Origin: Papaver somniferum
Lineage: Eukaryota; Streptophyta; Magnoliopsida; Ranunculales; Papaveraceae
Length of the DNA: 64,000 nt
Assembly (NCBI RefSeq): GCF_003573695.1
Contig: NW_020639929.1
Coordinates: forward strand, 2,136,406 to 2,200,405
Direction of reading: 5' to 3'
In this document: positions 45,004-55,640 of the stretch, in pieces
Layout of the letters: the number at the start of each line of letters is the position of its first letter
Position numbering within the stretch: the first letter of the stretch is position 1
Made by a program: the position numbers and the translations under genes
Notes under the pieces: generated by a model
The model's database searches: none
What the model was told of the DNA's origin: nothing
The model's input: only the letters and a program-made list of their open reading frames with translations

Positions 45004-46503
45004 CTATATTAGTCTATTGATTGTTCTATCGCTAGTAAAAGTTATGAGATAAGTAATGAATGTAGGAACCGATTCCTTGGATTGGTCAGTTGGTGTTGAA
45101 TTCTCCTTTGGTGCTGCTTCCTCCTTGTCTTTGACTAACTCTTCACTAGATTCTTTACGATGAACTGGACTCTCCATTTGTCCCCCACTTTTTAAAGTAA
45201 CCGCATTAACATTCTCTCTTGGATTCACAAATGGTTGTGAAGGAAGCTATGTAAATGATTGAGCTTTCATTAAGTTCATATCGGTCGCCAATTGTCCCAT
45301 TTGAGTTTGTAAATCCTTGATGGCTGAATCGGTCTTTTGTTGATTTTGTTGTGTTGAAACAATGACGTAATACCTTGTATCATGACATTAAGCTTATCAT
45401 CTATCTAAGATCCTTGTTTCTTCACTTGAGGTTGGAATTGTTGTTGAATTTGAAAGCGTGGTTGTTGGAAACCACCTTGTTACACATATGGATTAGGAGC
45501 CGCCGCTTTCTTGTTTGCATAACTAAAGTTAGGGTGATCCTTCCAACCGGGATTGTAAGTATTTGAGTATGGATCGTACCTTGACCTTTGATTTGGATAT
45601 AAAGCATTTACTTATTCGGTCTCTTCATCATATGAAGGTATGATAATCGCAGCCGTCCTTTGCATCATTATCTCCATGTTACTCATCCTTTGATCAAGGT
45701 GTGATGATGAATCACTAAATTCATGCACTCGCCTAACCATTGGTTCTTCTCTTGTGTAGAATTGTTGCGAGTTTGCAGCCATACTTTGAATCAACTCTTT
45801 AGCTCGGGTTTAGTGCACCACCACCCGCGGCGTCAAGAAGAGATCTATCACTTCGGTGGAGAGCTTCGTAGAAGTAATGGAGTATCATGACGTCACTGAA
45901 TTGATGGTGTGGAAAACTTTCCACCAATCTCTTGTATCGCTCAAAACATTCATACAATGACTCTCCCACATTTTGCTTCATCCCACAAATCTCCTTGCGA
46001 AATTGAGTAGCTTTTGATGCAGGAAAATATCTCTCGAGGAAAAGTTTCTTCATCCCATTCCATGTTGTGATACTTCCGCAAGGAAAATAATACAACAATT
46101 CCTTAGCATTGCCTGCCAAATAGAACGGAAAAGCTTTCAACATTGCTCCATCCTCATTAGTCTCCGGTGGAAGCATGGCCATGACTATAGTGTAGAAGTC
46201 CATAAGATGTTTGTTTGGGTCTTCATTCACCATACCATGAAACTTTGGTAACTCTCTAATCAACCCCGGCTTGATCTCGAAGGTTGAGTTAGTTTGGATA
46301 CACCATTGTTGTGTATCGAGCTTGTGATCAGCTAGGTCCTTGAGTGTACGACCACCCATTGCTTCTTCTTCAATGTCCGAATCTGCGAACTCACTTGATG
46401 AAGAAGGAGGAAACGGAGTTTTAACCGCTCGAATGAAGTCCTTTAGTTGAGTGTCGGATCGAAGACGTATACCAATTGGACTCGGTCTGCCCCCTTTAAG
46501 CAT
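45004..46503 (-). pseudogene. Athila gag and gag-pol linker
   Basis: The frame from 46503 to 45799 (234 codons) has PKFHGMVNEDPNKHLMDFYT, LKAFPFYLAGNAKELLYYFP, WNGMKKLFLERYFPASKATQ and LYECFERYKRLVESFPHH, the gypsy/Athila gag core. Downstream come YNPGWKDHPNFSYANKK and, at 45228-45100, NPRENVNAVTLKSGGQ, which in Athila elements precedes the protease. Several stops (45795, 45608, 45420 region) interrupt it. The protein would form the particle shell. Confidence 0.93.
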
Positions 46504-46617
46504 TCACCAAAGATATAGTACCTGAAACAAGATTCTCGGAAACTAAGTTAGATACGATATAGAATCTAACAAAGCAAGAATAAAGCAAAACGAAAAACAA
46601 CTAAAATCGTCCGCTGC

Positions 46618-46635
46618 TCCCTGGCAGCGGCGCCA
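46618..46635 (-). other. Primer binding site of the Athila element (tRNA-Asp type)
   Basis: The minus strand reads TGGCGCCGCTGCCAGGGA just inside the right LTR (after AATT). It matches the tRNA-Asp primer site TGGCGCCGTTGCCGGGGA at 16 of 18 positions, as is usual for Athila-like elements. Confidence 0.9.
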
Positions 46636-46640
46636 AAATT

Positions 46641-49112
46641 TGATGTGTTGTAACCACAACAAATTAATTAATATTTTTCCACTTAATTAACAAGTAATAT
46701 AGTGTAGTCAAGTTAGTTCCCACGAGGAGCAAGAGGTTTTAGTTGTTTAATTGTCACAAAAAGGAGGGGTTTTGGTTTTAGATTTTATAAAGCAAAATAA
46801 ATAAACAAAGCAATTAAAAGATAAAGGAAAATCAATAAGAGAGACGAGACCAAGGAATCCTTCTTCGTTTCAAAACAATGATTCAAGTTATGTTATTTTC
46901 CACTTTTTATTAGTCACAGATTATCACCAACTGTAGGTAAAGCATCTAGCTCAGTGCTAAACCCCTAAATCCCTAGTATCACCGGATACGGAAGTTCTCG
47001 ATTACCGGATTCTATTCACCAAACCACCTAGTAGTAGCTCACTCAAGATGTAATTTAGTTAAACGCATTAAGATTTATGAATTTATAGGTTGATATTAGT
47101 AGTTAGATTCTTAGCTCAAGGTCTACTCGCTAACATTGTCTTCACACACAATTGCTCCACGCAATCCCTCTGCAAGGTCTCGTGTTTGCTAGTAAAGAGT
47201 CAAGAAACGATTACTTATCCCCTAACTTTCACTAGCTTTAGATCAATTAAAAAATCAATTTAGTTGGTCACCTAAACAATATATCAATCAACCATGAAGG
47301 TATAAACATTCCTATTAGTAAAAACAAACGATAATCATATGAAAAACTTCAAAGTAGATTTAAAAACAAAACTCAAAACATGTTAAGAATTAGGAATTCA
47401 TCCTCAATCAATAAGAAATTTAGCTACTCATGTTTTTGAAATTCACACAAATAATTAAAAGGAGAATTTTTGAAGTTCACACAAATAATAAAAAGAAGAA
47501 TTTTGAAAAACAAGCAAAAACACAAGTGTTGTGTGTGTAAAAGGTATAGAAGTATGTGTAAAGAACTTCTCTTATTTATAGGCTTCAATTTTAACTCCTC
47601 TTAGGAATAGAATCATTTTCCCTTTATAAATCTTCTTTACAAGTCCTTGTATTTCTCAAATCTTCCATCTTCACTTTCCAAATTCAAGTCCAATTCCTCA
47701 AACCCATGAGTCTAGAGAATTCTTCACAAATTTTTGTACTTCTGGTTGCCTGAAAAGTTCTCGGGATCAACAAAATCTGGTATGTAACGTCACCTCCGGC
47801 CACCTGAGTTCTGTTGCCGGTAGTCTGAGTCAAACTAACAGTCTTTCTGGGTCACCATCATCTTTAACAGTCCGACTAACGGTGTTGTTATCTTGTTGGC
47901 TCACCTGGATCACCAAGTTGACTCGCCGGAGGAGAAAAATGGACAGAGTTTCCTCTGTTTCTGGCTGGTTCCCGGCCAATTTCAGGCCTTTCTTTCTTCA
48001 CCTGTAACAACCCTAACCATACATCTATGCAATTCAGTTCAGGCATTCATTCGTCGCGACATCCTGTAACAGCAGCACCACCAGCATCATCTAACACATA
48101 ACGATAACTCAGACTCTTGAAAATTATCCAATATGCATAGCAACAACTCCAATTGAGCAGCAGCAACATTAACCCATTGAGCACCATCATTTGTCACAGT
48201 TGCAGCGGCAGGTTCATCATCTTCCATAGATCCATCTTCTGCTCTTAATTTGACAGAAGCATAACATTTCGTCACTGCCTATACAAATTAACACAAACCC
48301 ATTCTTCTTTTTTGTCTGTAACATCATTATCTTCTCGATATCATACCATCATATACAACCTCAAACCCATGAGATTCAGCACCGTTCTTCTCTGATTCTG
48401 TTGCAGAGCCTCACCCATCTGTTCTCGATATATAACAGCAGCAACGTCTCAATTCTTAACCAAATTCAATCCAATTTTGAAACCAACAGGAACCCATCTT
48501 TATAAATCTCTCGGATCTCAACCACAATCAATTTCATCACCGATCTTCTCTTCAATTACAGAGATGAACCCTAATTTTTTCATTGTTATTTCAATCAACA
48601 GATCTGTGAGTTTCTTCGTCTCTCGATTATCAACTCATCAGCAAACACATCCCCGATTTCATCCTATTGTATTCATACATCACTCTCTCAATTTTCCGGC
48701 TTCTATGAAGCTTTTATTCTTTCTCCTTCTCAATTTCAGTAGCAGCGGCTGCTGTTTTTAGTGTCGGGTGAAAAATATTGAGAAGAACTCTCTCGATTCT
48801 AGGGTTGGGTTAAAGTAGGGGATGGATGGATACAACCCACTGCTGATACATGGATTCCCTGAGTAACTTCCTAGGTGCCTTTATAACAGAATCGACTACC
48901 CCTTAACATAGACTCGGCTCCCAATATTATTGTCCTGTGAAATGATTGTTTTTCCCTTTTGGCTCCATTTGGATAATTTCATCTTGTTTTCCTTCGTATG
49001 ACTCCGAAGCAGCTATAAAACTCAAAAAAACGTAAAGTACATAATTTACAAGAAAAATAGCAAAGAAAGCATAACCAATAGATAATAAAGAGGGTGTATT
49101 CTACACCTATCA
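46641..49112 (-). repeat. Right (5') LTR of the Athila element, 2472 bp
   Basis: Begins TGATGTGTTGTAACC and ends ATTCTACACCTATCA, followed by the duplication GCGTC. It contains about 220 bp after TAACC that the left LTR has lost. Otherwise the two run parallel with scattered single-base differences, so the insertion is not very recent. Confidence 0.95.
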
Positions 49113-50174
49113 GCGTCACCTCTTTTCCCTTAGTACGAATCTTCTTTGTTCCCTTAAAGTTGCTCCTCAGCCTCGAGAGATGGAATATCCTCTTCTTTGC
49201 CTTGCCTACTAGCATCTCCTTCTTGGTCTTATCTTCATCCCATTGGAACACTTCCTTGGTCCACGCATAAATCTTGTCCCACTCAGGCTCTTGCAAGTAA
49301 TCTTTGTGTTTCACGGATTTACCTTCTATGCTTAGCCTGGTAATGAACTTTGCATCATTTTGAGTTATAGATTTAAAGTATCTGTTTCCCCGTAGTATCT
49401 CTCGGAAAAGGCGGAACAAAGAGGTCTTTCATAACCAAGGTGGCCCAAATTGTTGACCACATAAAACAACCCCGTAGAATTGACTAGATCGACCACTTCC
49501 GGAACTTCTCCACTGGTTGATTCATGAGCTATAAGTGGCTATCGCCTCATCCTACTCACTGACGTTCCTGGCTTCATAAGACGAACGACATGCTTGTGAT
49601 CCTATAAAACCAAACAACCACGATGGACAACAATAAAAACACTACACGGATAATAATGTTTACATTACATGGCATAAGGTTTAGGTACTTACTATGGTAT
49701 TGTAGACGACGCCGACCCAACTGCCTTTGTAACCCCATAGTACATTTCCTTCATCAGCTGGTATCCCTAAAGGTGGATCATCAGGGCCGCGAGCAAACAT
49801 CTTCACCTCGTCGAGCATGTGGTCACCTTGCTTCTTCTTTGGAACTTCTTTCTTCTTAACTTTTCCTTTAGGGTCTCCTTCTTGTTCTTGAACGACTTCT
49901 CTCATATCTTTATCGCCTTCCTTGTCACCTTCTTCTTCATCACTTTCACTCTCATCATTTTATTCTTCACCACCTTCCTTGTCACGTTCTTCTTCATCAC
50001 TTTCACTCTCATCACTTTCTTCTCTTCAACACCTTTCTTTCCACGACTATCTTCATCACTTTCACTCTCATCACTTTCTTCTTCACCACCTTCCTTTTCC
50101 ATGTTCTTCTTCATCACTTTCACTCTCATCACTTTCTTATTCACCATCTTCCTTGCCACCACTTTGTTCCTCAT
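49113..50174 (-). pseudogene. PMD gene, middle exons between Athila and CACTA-E
   Basis: From 50174 down, an exon encodes repeated acidic units (ESDESESDEEE) and then DEVKMFARGPDDPPLGIPAD and NVLWGYKGSWVGVVYN, ending at a GTAAGT donor (49687-49692). The next exon starts at 49601 after TTTTATAG: DHKHVVRLMKPG, a TAG stop, IAHESTSGEVPEVVDLVNST, then after a frame change RLSIEGKSVKHKDYLQ and KRIFHLSRLR. It reaches the Athila insertion at 49113 with the frame open; the frame resumes at 22535 on the other side (KGKEVT-PQRIIAMANAYV). The repeats at 49920-50130 are a DNA minisatellite of about 60-66 bp. Confidence 0.82.
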
Positions 50175-50177
50175 TAA

Positions 50178-53100
50178 CACTAGTAGAATTATGGTCTTTG
50201 GTCACGGTTGACCTCGTCACGGTGGTACCTATAAACGGGACTAAAGCTTCGTTTGTCTTGGGTAAATGAGTTTCCAGGACCATTTCACATATCTTTGGAT
50301 ACAGGTACATTTGACGCGTGTCTAATTTACATCGTGTAAATCAATCCACATTTTCTAAACACGATTGAATGTAAGAACTGCTTTGGTTCTTAACCTAACT
50401 TTTACACTCCCAGTCTCCCACGATTTGCTTACGTTCTGGGTAATCATTCCTCTCTACTTCTTCGTCTCTCTGTCATTGAACCCCAAATAAAAAGCCTTAT
50501 TTTATCTGGATTATTCAAACTGATTTCATATTCCTATGATCCTGTGTAAATCAATCGGAAGTTTGGAATCAGTTAGTCACTGCTTCTTTGTCTCTTGATC
50601 AGAATTACATTATTCAGAAAATTTGAAGGTTAAAACTAGAGGATTATATAGTAATTATCGCGTTTTGCTATTTGATGGTGAAACTGATGTTCCATTAAGC
50701 TTGGGTTTTTTCTGGTAAGAGTCTGAAGGCGTTAATATTTGACTCGCTTTTGCTTAATGAATGCAATGATATACTCAATGAATTCTTTGTATATTAGGGT
50801 ATTCTTATTTGAAATCACGGCACATTATTTTTTCCAATTTTGACTGTATTTGATTTTGAAAATAGGTACCCCGAAGATAAACGTCACTAGTGTGTGGGAG
50901 ATCCATGCCTTTTCTGTTTATGTGAAGCGTAACTTAGTTTCTTCCTCAGCATCTTATTTTTTATGAATACCTATTTTTAAATATGAATTGGTTTGCTATG
51001 TTGCTTTGACAGTGAATCCAAAGATCATAAGGGCAACTAATCCAGATTCCATTAGATTCTTGCGCAACCTGTATAGAAAATCGAACCCCCCCCCCTCCTG
51101 AGGTTACTCTCCTTCTTCCTTGGTGCTTGATTGAACATATTCGATATCCTTAACCTAATGTGACTTCGATTCAATTTTGCAGCAGTAACTACTTATTATA
51201 CCTACCTAGGCCTTTCCATATGATATTTTAGAGCTATGGTTTTGTTATATTTGGTTCAATTGCAGGTAAATTTTGTCTCCTCAACTGAGATATTCAATAT
51301 CATTGTCGCTTCTGTGGGAAGTATTGTACCGATTTTTAAGTCGTGTGATTACTTTTCTCCTGCATGTCATTCATCCACTTATCATACACAATCTGTTTAT
51401 GTGAATTATCTGAAAACATGGAAGCATAATGCCAAATCTGGGACAATTGATGCAAGTTTTATAGACCGTAAGTCCTTTTAATACATGTTGAGTTTGTTTT
51501 AGGATGAACTGAGTAGGTTCATGAACTAATTCTGTAACTTCTTAGTGAAACGGAAAGTTAATTATTATCTCGTATATGATCTTTTTTCACAAGATCACTC
51601 AATTCTGCCTTCATTGTGGCCAGTTTTACTACAAGCGGTTATTTACGGTATTATATCTGATATGTGAAGTTGTTTTTTTAGTCTGTGGATGCGGCCTTGA
51701 CCAATTCTAAATATTCAATGAACTGTAGTTTCGTTGAAGAAGATGACCTTAAAACTTAGTTCATTCTGACAGGTTTGATTCGAATTAATGTGGCGGAGAA
51801 AGTGATGATCCTACTCTGCTTCTAATCAGGAAACACTGAAGTGGATAAGTCACCGTTTCTGAACCTAAAGCCGCTTCTTATGCTACTCATATTTACGGTC
51901 GTTTAAAATGAGTAACTAAACTAGCTCTTGTAACCAACGTTCTGTTTTATGCAGGAATCTTGCGTGTGGGATTTATCTGATTTCTTCCTTGGGGATTTAT
52001 CTTGAGTTCATTTTATTCTTTTGTTGTCTGAATATGTTGTTGATTAACCTTATATGGGTAAGTGCTACCTCTATGTAGGTAATAAACCGTCATTTATGCT
52101 ATAAAGCCGTTGATGATAGTCAACATAGTCGTCCAAGCTGAATTTTATTTGTGCAGTACTGCACTCCCTCCATTGGCTTGACTTTGGAGTACTAGGTGTG
52201 TGGTGTTAAATAAAATGGCTGATGTTTTTCTGGTGTATTAGGAATCTGGACCACCCCTAGCTTGAAGTTATTCAACGAACTTATATTTGTATAAGTTGAA
52301 ATGCTGATGCATTTGAAAGATTTTCTTTTTGTCTGGTCATTCTGTTTTGGGTTTTTGTGCTGAAAACCTTCTAACATTATTCAAACATTACTCTCCGTGA
52401 AGGGTTTGTTTTTTATGGTTTTTTCTTCACAGTAAGTATGAAGTATGGCCTGGAGATTGAGCATGTTTTGCTTAGATGGCTAGTGGCTGCAAAATTATTC
52501 ACTTAGCGATCTTCCCTGATTATTAGTGTTTAACTATATTTCCCTTGAAATGTTACCGAAATCTGCTCAAGTTTGACAAAAACTTTACATATGATCTTTA
52601 TTTGAAATCGTGAACTTGAAATGCTGCAGCATGTGGTATATCATTTTATAGATGGGATGCCGTGGCTCTTGGAATAATGGAGGAACATAAATCTCCAAAA
52701 ATACTTTCAAAATCATACTTTGTGACTTGAGACCAAAAACCTGCACGTTTTGTATATATTGTTTGATTTGCAATATAAATTCAGGATATTTGTTTGTTAT
52801 TTCTTTGCCTATTTTATATTTATGGTATATGGATGTCTCTGGCACTAACTCAAAGTAACTTATGTGACTTAACGAATAAACTTTGTTTTACTTTTATCTT
52901 TTGTAGTCAAGCGGCAGAATTTGGAGGAGCTTTTGCAGTATGAGAGTTCACATGTATCTTCAGTAAACAAGTTAGGCATGCAAAGGAAGTGTATATGTCC
53001 TTCCGAAACTTTATTGGGGGCCTCGTATTCTTCTATGCGATTTCATTTACTTGTTTTTTGATACTTGCGGATTATATCGATGTCTTTGTTATCAACTCTA

Positions 53101-53561
53101 GTAGAATCCATATATCAAGATAAATGTAAACTATGTTTTTGTAATATATTATTGGATGCAATGCCATGTTAAGAATTTTAATTTAAGATTATTTCATTGT
53201 TTGGCCATATTTTTTTTTGCAAGGCATAAAGGTGTGCCTGTACATCCAAGTATCTTGTTGTATTGCATATTGGTCACGGTGTAATGAGGAATTCTCGTGT
53301 CCACTGACTAACTTTGGTCACGGTGTATTTCAGCATCCCGTGACTAAAGAGCCTACTTGTCACGGTGTAAAATAAAAACCCGTGACTATTGAAGTTGTGG
53401 TCACGGTGGTTTGATGAAATAGCTACGAAAATGACCGTGACCAAATGCTAGACTTTTGGCCTCACAGGCTTTAGTCACGGTTTTTCAAAAATGAATTACC
53501 GTGACCGTAGACATTTGGACACGGTAAAATACCGTGTCTAAAAGACATTTTTGTACTAGTG
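50178..53561. mobile_element. CACTA-E, 3.4 kb non-autonomous En/Spm-type element
   Basis: Left end CACTAGTAGAATTATGGTCT then TTGGTCACGG; right end inverted gives CACTAGTACAAAAATGTCTT then TTAGACACGG. The flanking duplication is TAA (50175-50177 and 53562-53564). GTCACGGT motifs cluster at both ends (50200-50225 and 53270-53525), the subterminal array. The inside is AT-rich with leader-like and intron-like stretches (for example a CT-rich 5' leader near 50440-50480) but no recognised gene or transposase. Confidence 0.93.
53270..53525. repeat. GTCACGGT subterminal array of CACTA-E
   Basis: At least eight copies of GGTCACGGTGTA, GTGACTA, GTCACGGT or their inverse (ACCGTGACC) at spacings of 20-45 bp before the right end. 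Two more are near the left end. In En/Spm elements such arrays bind TnpA. Confidence 0.88.
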
Positions 53562-53564
53562 TAA

Positions 53565-53819
53565 ATCCCTCATCACTTTCTTCTTCTTTGTCACCACCTT
53601 CTTGTTCAGTAGGTGTTTTGGGATCAGATTCTTCTTGTGTTGGTTGCTCCGCTTGTGGTGGTGGGTCATCGATGATGATCCCTTTGGCTTTACTCCCCGT
53701 GCCCCTTGGGTTTCGGTGGGAAGCATTCAAATTTTAACCGTCTTTTAGACGAGGTCCCCGGCTTAGGAGTAGCATGGTCATATTTCTTCTTATATTTCTT
53801 TTCGGCTTGATTTTTTTGT
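53565..53819 (-). pseudogene. PMD gene, exon 2 left of its first intron, cut by CACTA-E
   Basis: The exon begins at 53819 after TTCTACAG and reads QKNQAEKKYKKKYDHATPKP, phase-matched to the exon at 54294. A frameshift near 53690 (at GGCACGGGGAG) moves it to KAKGIIIDDPPPQAEQPTQE and an acidic stretch (DKEEESDEGF). At 53565 it meets CACTA-E; with one TAA kept, the same frame continues at 50174 as acidic NEEQSGGKED. Confidence 0.75.
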
Positions 53820-53884
53820 CTGTAGAATACAGATTTAAGCAACAAAAAACAGTGGAATAGAAAGCATTTTTAAAGTCAGGGTAT

Positions 53885-54215
53885 ATAATCGGTTGACTTG
53901 ATATACATATGAAATCCGATTCCAAACATATAAAATTAACAATCGGATTTTTGCAAGTGCTAATGTGAACCGATTCACGAAATCGGTTTACTCGATATAC
54001 ATATAAAGTCCGTTTCTGAACTACACTAACGTTCAGAAAATAAGATCTAGGAAGATTGGTTATAACAATCGGGTTATTTATACACTAACGTTCCCCGATT
54101 CCTTTTCACATGCAGAACAATCGGATTATAAGTTTATGAACATAATATGTTTCTAATAAGAATCGGGTTACTTCGTGACTAACGTAATCCGATTCTGTGA
54201 ACACTGAAATTTTTT
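53885..54215. repeat. Right AATCGG motif array of element 2 (intronic)
   Basis: Multiple copies of ATCGGATT, AACCGATTC, AATCGGGTTA and TAATCCGATTCTG joined by ATATACATATNAA-type spacers, all inside the first visible PMD intron (53820-54293). Element 1 has its own array in the equivalent intron. Confidence 0.85.
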
Positions 54216-54293
54216 GATTTCAAAATTCTCAATTTCTAACCTAAAGCATGTTGCTAAAACCTAGTTCAGAGGATTGGGTTGATAGAAAAGTAC

Positions 54294-54356
54294 CTGATTC
54301 GACCCATTTCTTCCTCCTGCGCGATACGAGAGGCTTCGGATTCTTCTTGCACTTCC
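54294..54356 (-). pseudogene. PMD gene, 3' end of an upstream exon, cut by CACTA-D
   Basis: Reads EVQEESEASRIAQEEEMGRI and ends at a GTAC donor (54293). It is charged like the first small exon in element 1 (KKEKKKAVEEEE). CACTA-D interrupts it at 54357; the start codon should lie beyond that element, outside the window. Confidence 0.6.
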
Positions 54357-54399
54357 CACTACAAAAAATCCTAGCAAAGGAAACTAAAATCGCGCAACT

Positions 54400-54790
54400 G
54401 CCTCAAAAAAATTAGTTGCCAAATGTTTTCGGAACTAGTCAAAGGCAACTCGTAGTTCCTATATACTTCGGAAATAAGTTGATCGCAACTATTACTTTTA
54501 TTAGTTTCTGAATTCTTTAACAACAAACATACGCCAACTACATGAAATATACTTGTAGCCTAATGTTTTCGAAACTAGGAAAAGGCAACTGCTAGTTCCT
54601 ATATAATTCGGCAACAGGTTAATGACAACCACTGTTCTTGTTAGTTTCCAAACATGTCAGCTACTAACATATGGCAACTACATGCTATGCTTTAGTAGCC
54701 TCAGATATCGGGAACTAAGCTTGGGCAATTTACCGATTTCCTAGTTTCTTAAGCCTTCGGAAATGAAAGCCATCAACTCTGACTGCCAAA
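54400..54790. repeat. Left subterminal array of CACTA-D
   Basis: A unit of about 125 bp (GGAACTAGTCAAAGGCAACT, AGTTCCTATATACTTCGG, CAACTATTACTTTTATTAGT) is repeated two to three times with single-copy variations. The GGCAACT core links it to 63420-64000. Confidence 0.85.
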
Positions 54791-55194
54791 GGTTTGAGCA
54801 ACCAAATGACACCCTCTGTTATATTAACTGTCCAAACACCTCTTTTAACTGTTGACATTTAAATTAAAAAATTCAGTTCTGTATCAGGTCAAATTATCGT
54901 TCATTGAAATAATAAAGGAAACAAGCGTCATATTACAAAAGATTACAGATATGCATATCATGTCTTTCCAAATGCCAATTATCGAATATCAGAATAGCCT
55001 CATAGCTCAACTTTGGCTGTGACATAAAGTCCTAACACCCCCTAACCCCAGTAAGAGACACGGAGAAACACAACCTCCATTTTGCAAGGAGTATGCAGTT
55101 GATAACTGGCCAAGTCCTACAAAATATAGATTAGTTAATGACTTATTATCACCTATTAGTAGTAACTCATCTACACTTAAAAATTAAGAAAAGT

Positions 55195-55640
55195 TTAAGC
55201 ATCACAATGAGTAAAATATGCTGACAAGAAACGAGCTAGTGGAAACATCATCATTATCAATTTTCTCTCCATCTGTGCATCATTGAGCAGCTTGTAAAAG
55301 TTAGAGGCATCGTAGTTCATTTCATGCAGCAAATCAGACATTTCAACATCTTCGTCCAGTACCTGTTCCCCCCCCCCCTCTCCATGGTATATCCAATCAG
55401 CATATCCTGGAAGAAACCCACCCCACAGAATATGTCCGTGCACTTCAAATACAATATCTCTTTTATTGTTATTGCAATCGTTACAAGAACACTAACTTTT
55501 CTGCCCATTCTGAATCCTGACTCACAAATGCTATCAACTTTTGGACTCCTGCAATGAAGGCATCTTCGCTTCTTGGCAGTCATATCCAACTCTTATCAAG
55601 GCTACCTGGATCAACAAAACTCAGTAATCAGCAACCAAAG
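55195..55640 (-). pseudogene. CACTA TnpD transposase-associated N-terminal domain fragment
   Basis: Shifted frames together show CRSPKVDSICESGFRMGRK, VHGHILWGGFLPGYADWIYH and GEGGGEQVLDEDVEMSDLLH. The HxxxxGFxxxYxxWxxHGE block is the signature of the transposase-associated domain at the start of En/Spm TnpD proteins. A run of C/G at 55370-55378 lies inside it. The catalytic DDE part is absent, so CACTA-D is a deletion derivative. Confidence 0.75.

Larger units (their letters stand above)
22541..49112 (-). mobile_element. Athila-type Ty3/gypsy LTR retrotransposon with nested insertions
   Basis: TG...CA LTRs (22541-24816 and 46641-49112) are flanked by a perfect 5 bp duplication GCGTC (22536-22540 and 49113-49117). 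The element is read on the minus strand: primer site next to the right LTR, gag at 45.8-46.5 kb, integrase at 26.7-27.9 kb, polypurine tract next to the left LTR. Protease, RT and RNase H are missing. About 17 kb of the interior is later insertion (CACTA-B and its contents). It sits inside the PMD coding exon of element 2. Confidence 0.95.
19847..54356. mobile_element. Element 2: TIR transposon with SANT-like and PMD genes, shattered by insertions
   Basis: The left end CCTGGCTAAATTGGGGGC (19847) and the following TATGCC, TAATTGGG and ATGACAAAAT blocks align with the left end of element 1. The contents are also ordered as there: end, motif array, minus-strand two-exon SANT-like gene, array, minus-strand PMD gene, array-bearing first intron. 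The span is inflated by three insertions (22541-49112, 50178-53561, and CACTA-D from 54357). Element-2 DNA in view amounts to roughly 4.5 kb. The right end lies beyond CACTA-D, outside the window. The 8 bp left of the end are CTTTAGAA, to be matched at the unseen right end. Confidence 0.7.

Noticed and set aside
49902..50269. Serine- and leucine-rich plus-strand frames
   Set aside because: They are the antisense of the acidic ESDESESDEEE repeats of the PMD gene.
52150..52200. Second Stowaway MITE (CACTCCCTCCATTGGCTTGAC)
   Set aside because: Only one end-like phrase; no inverted partner or TA-flanked right end found nearby.
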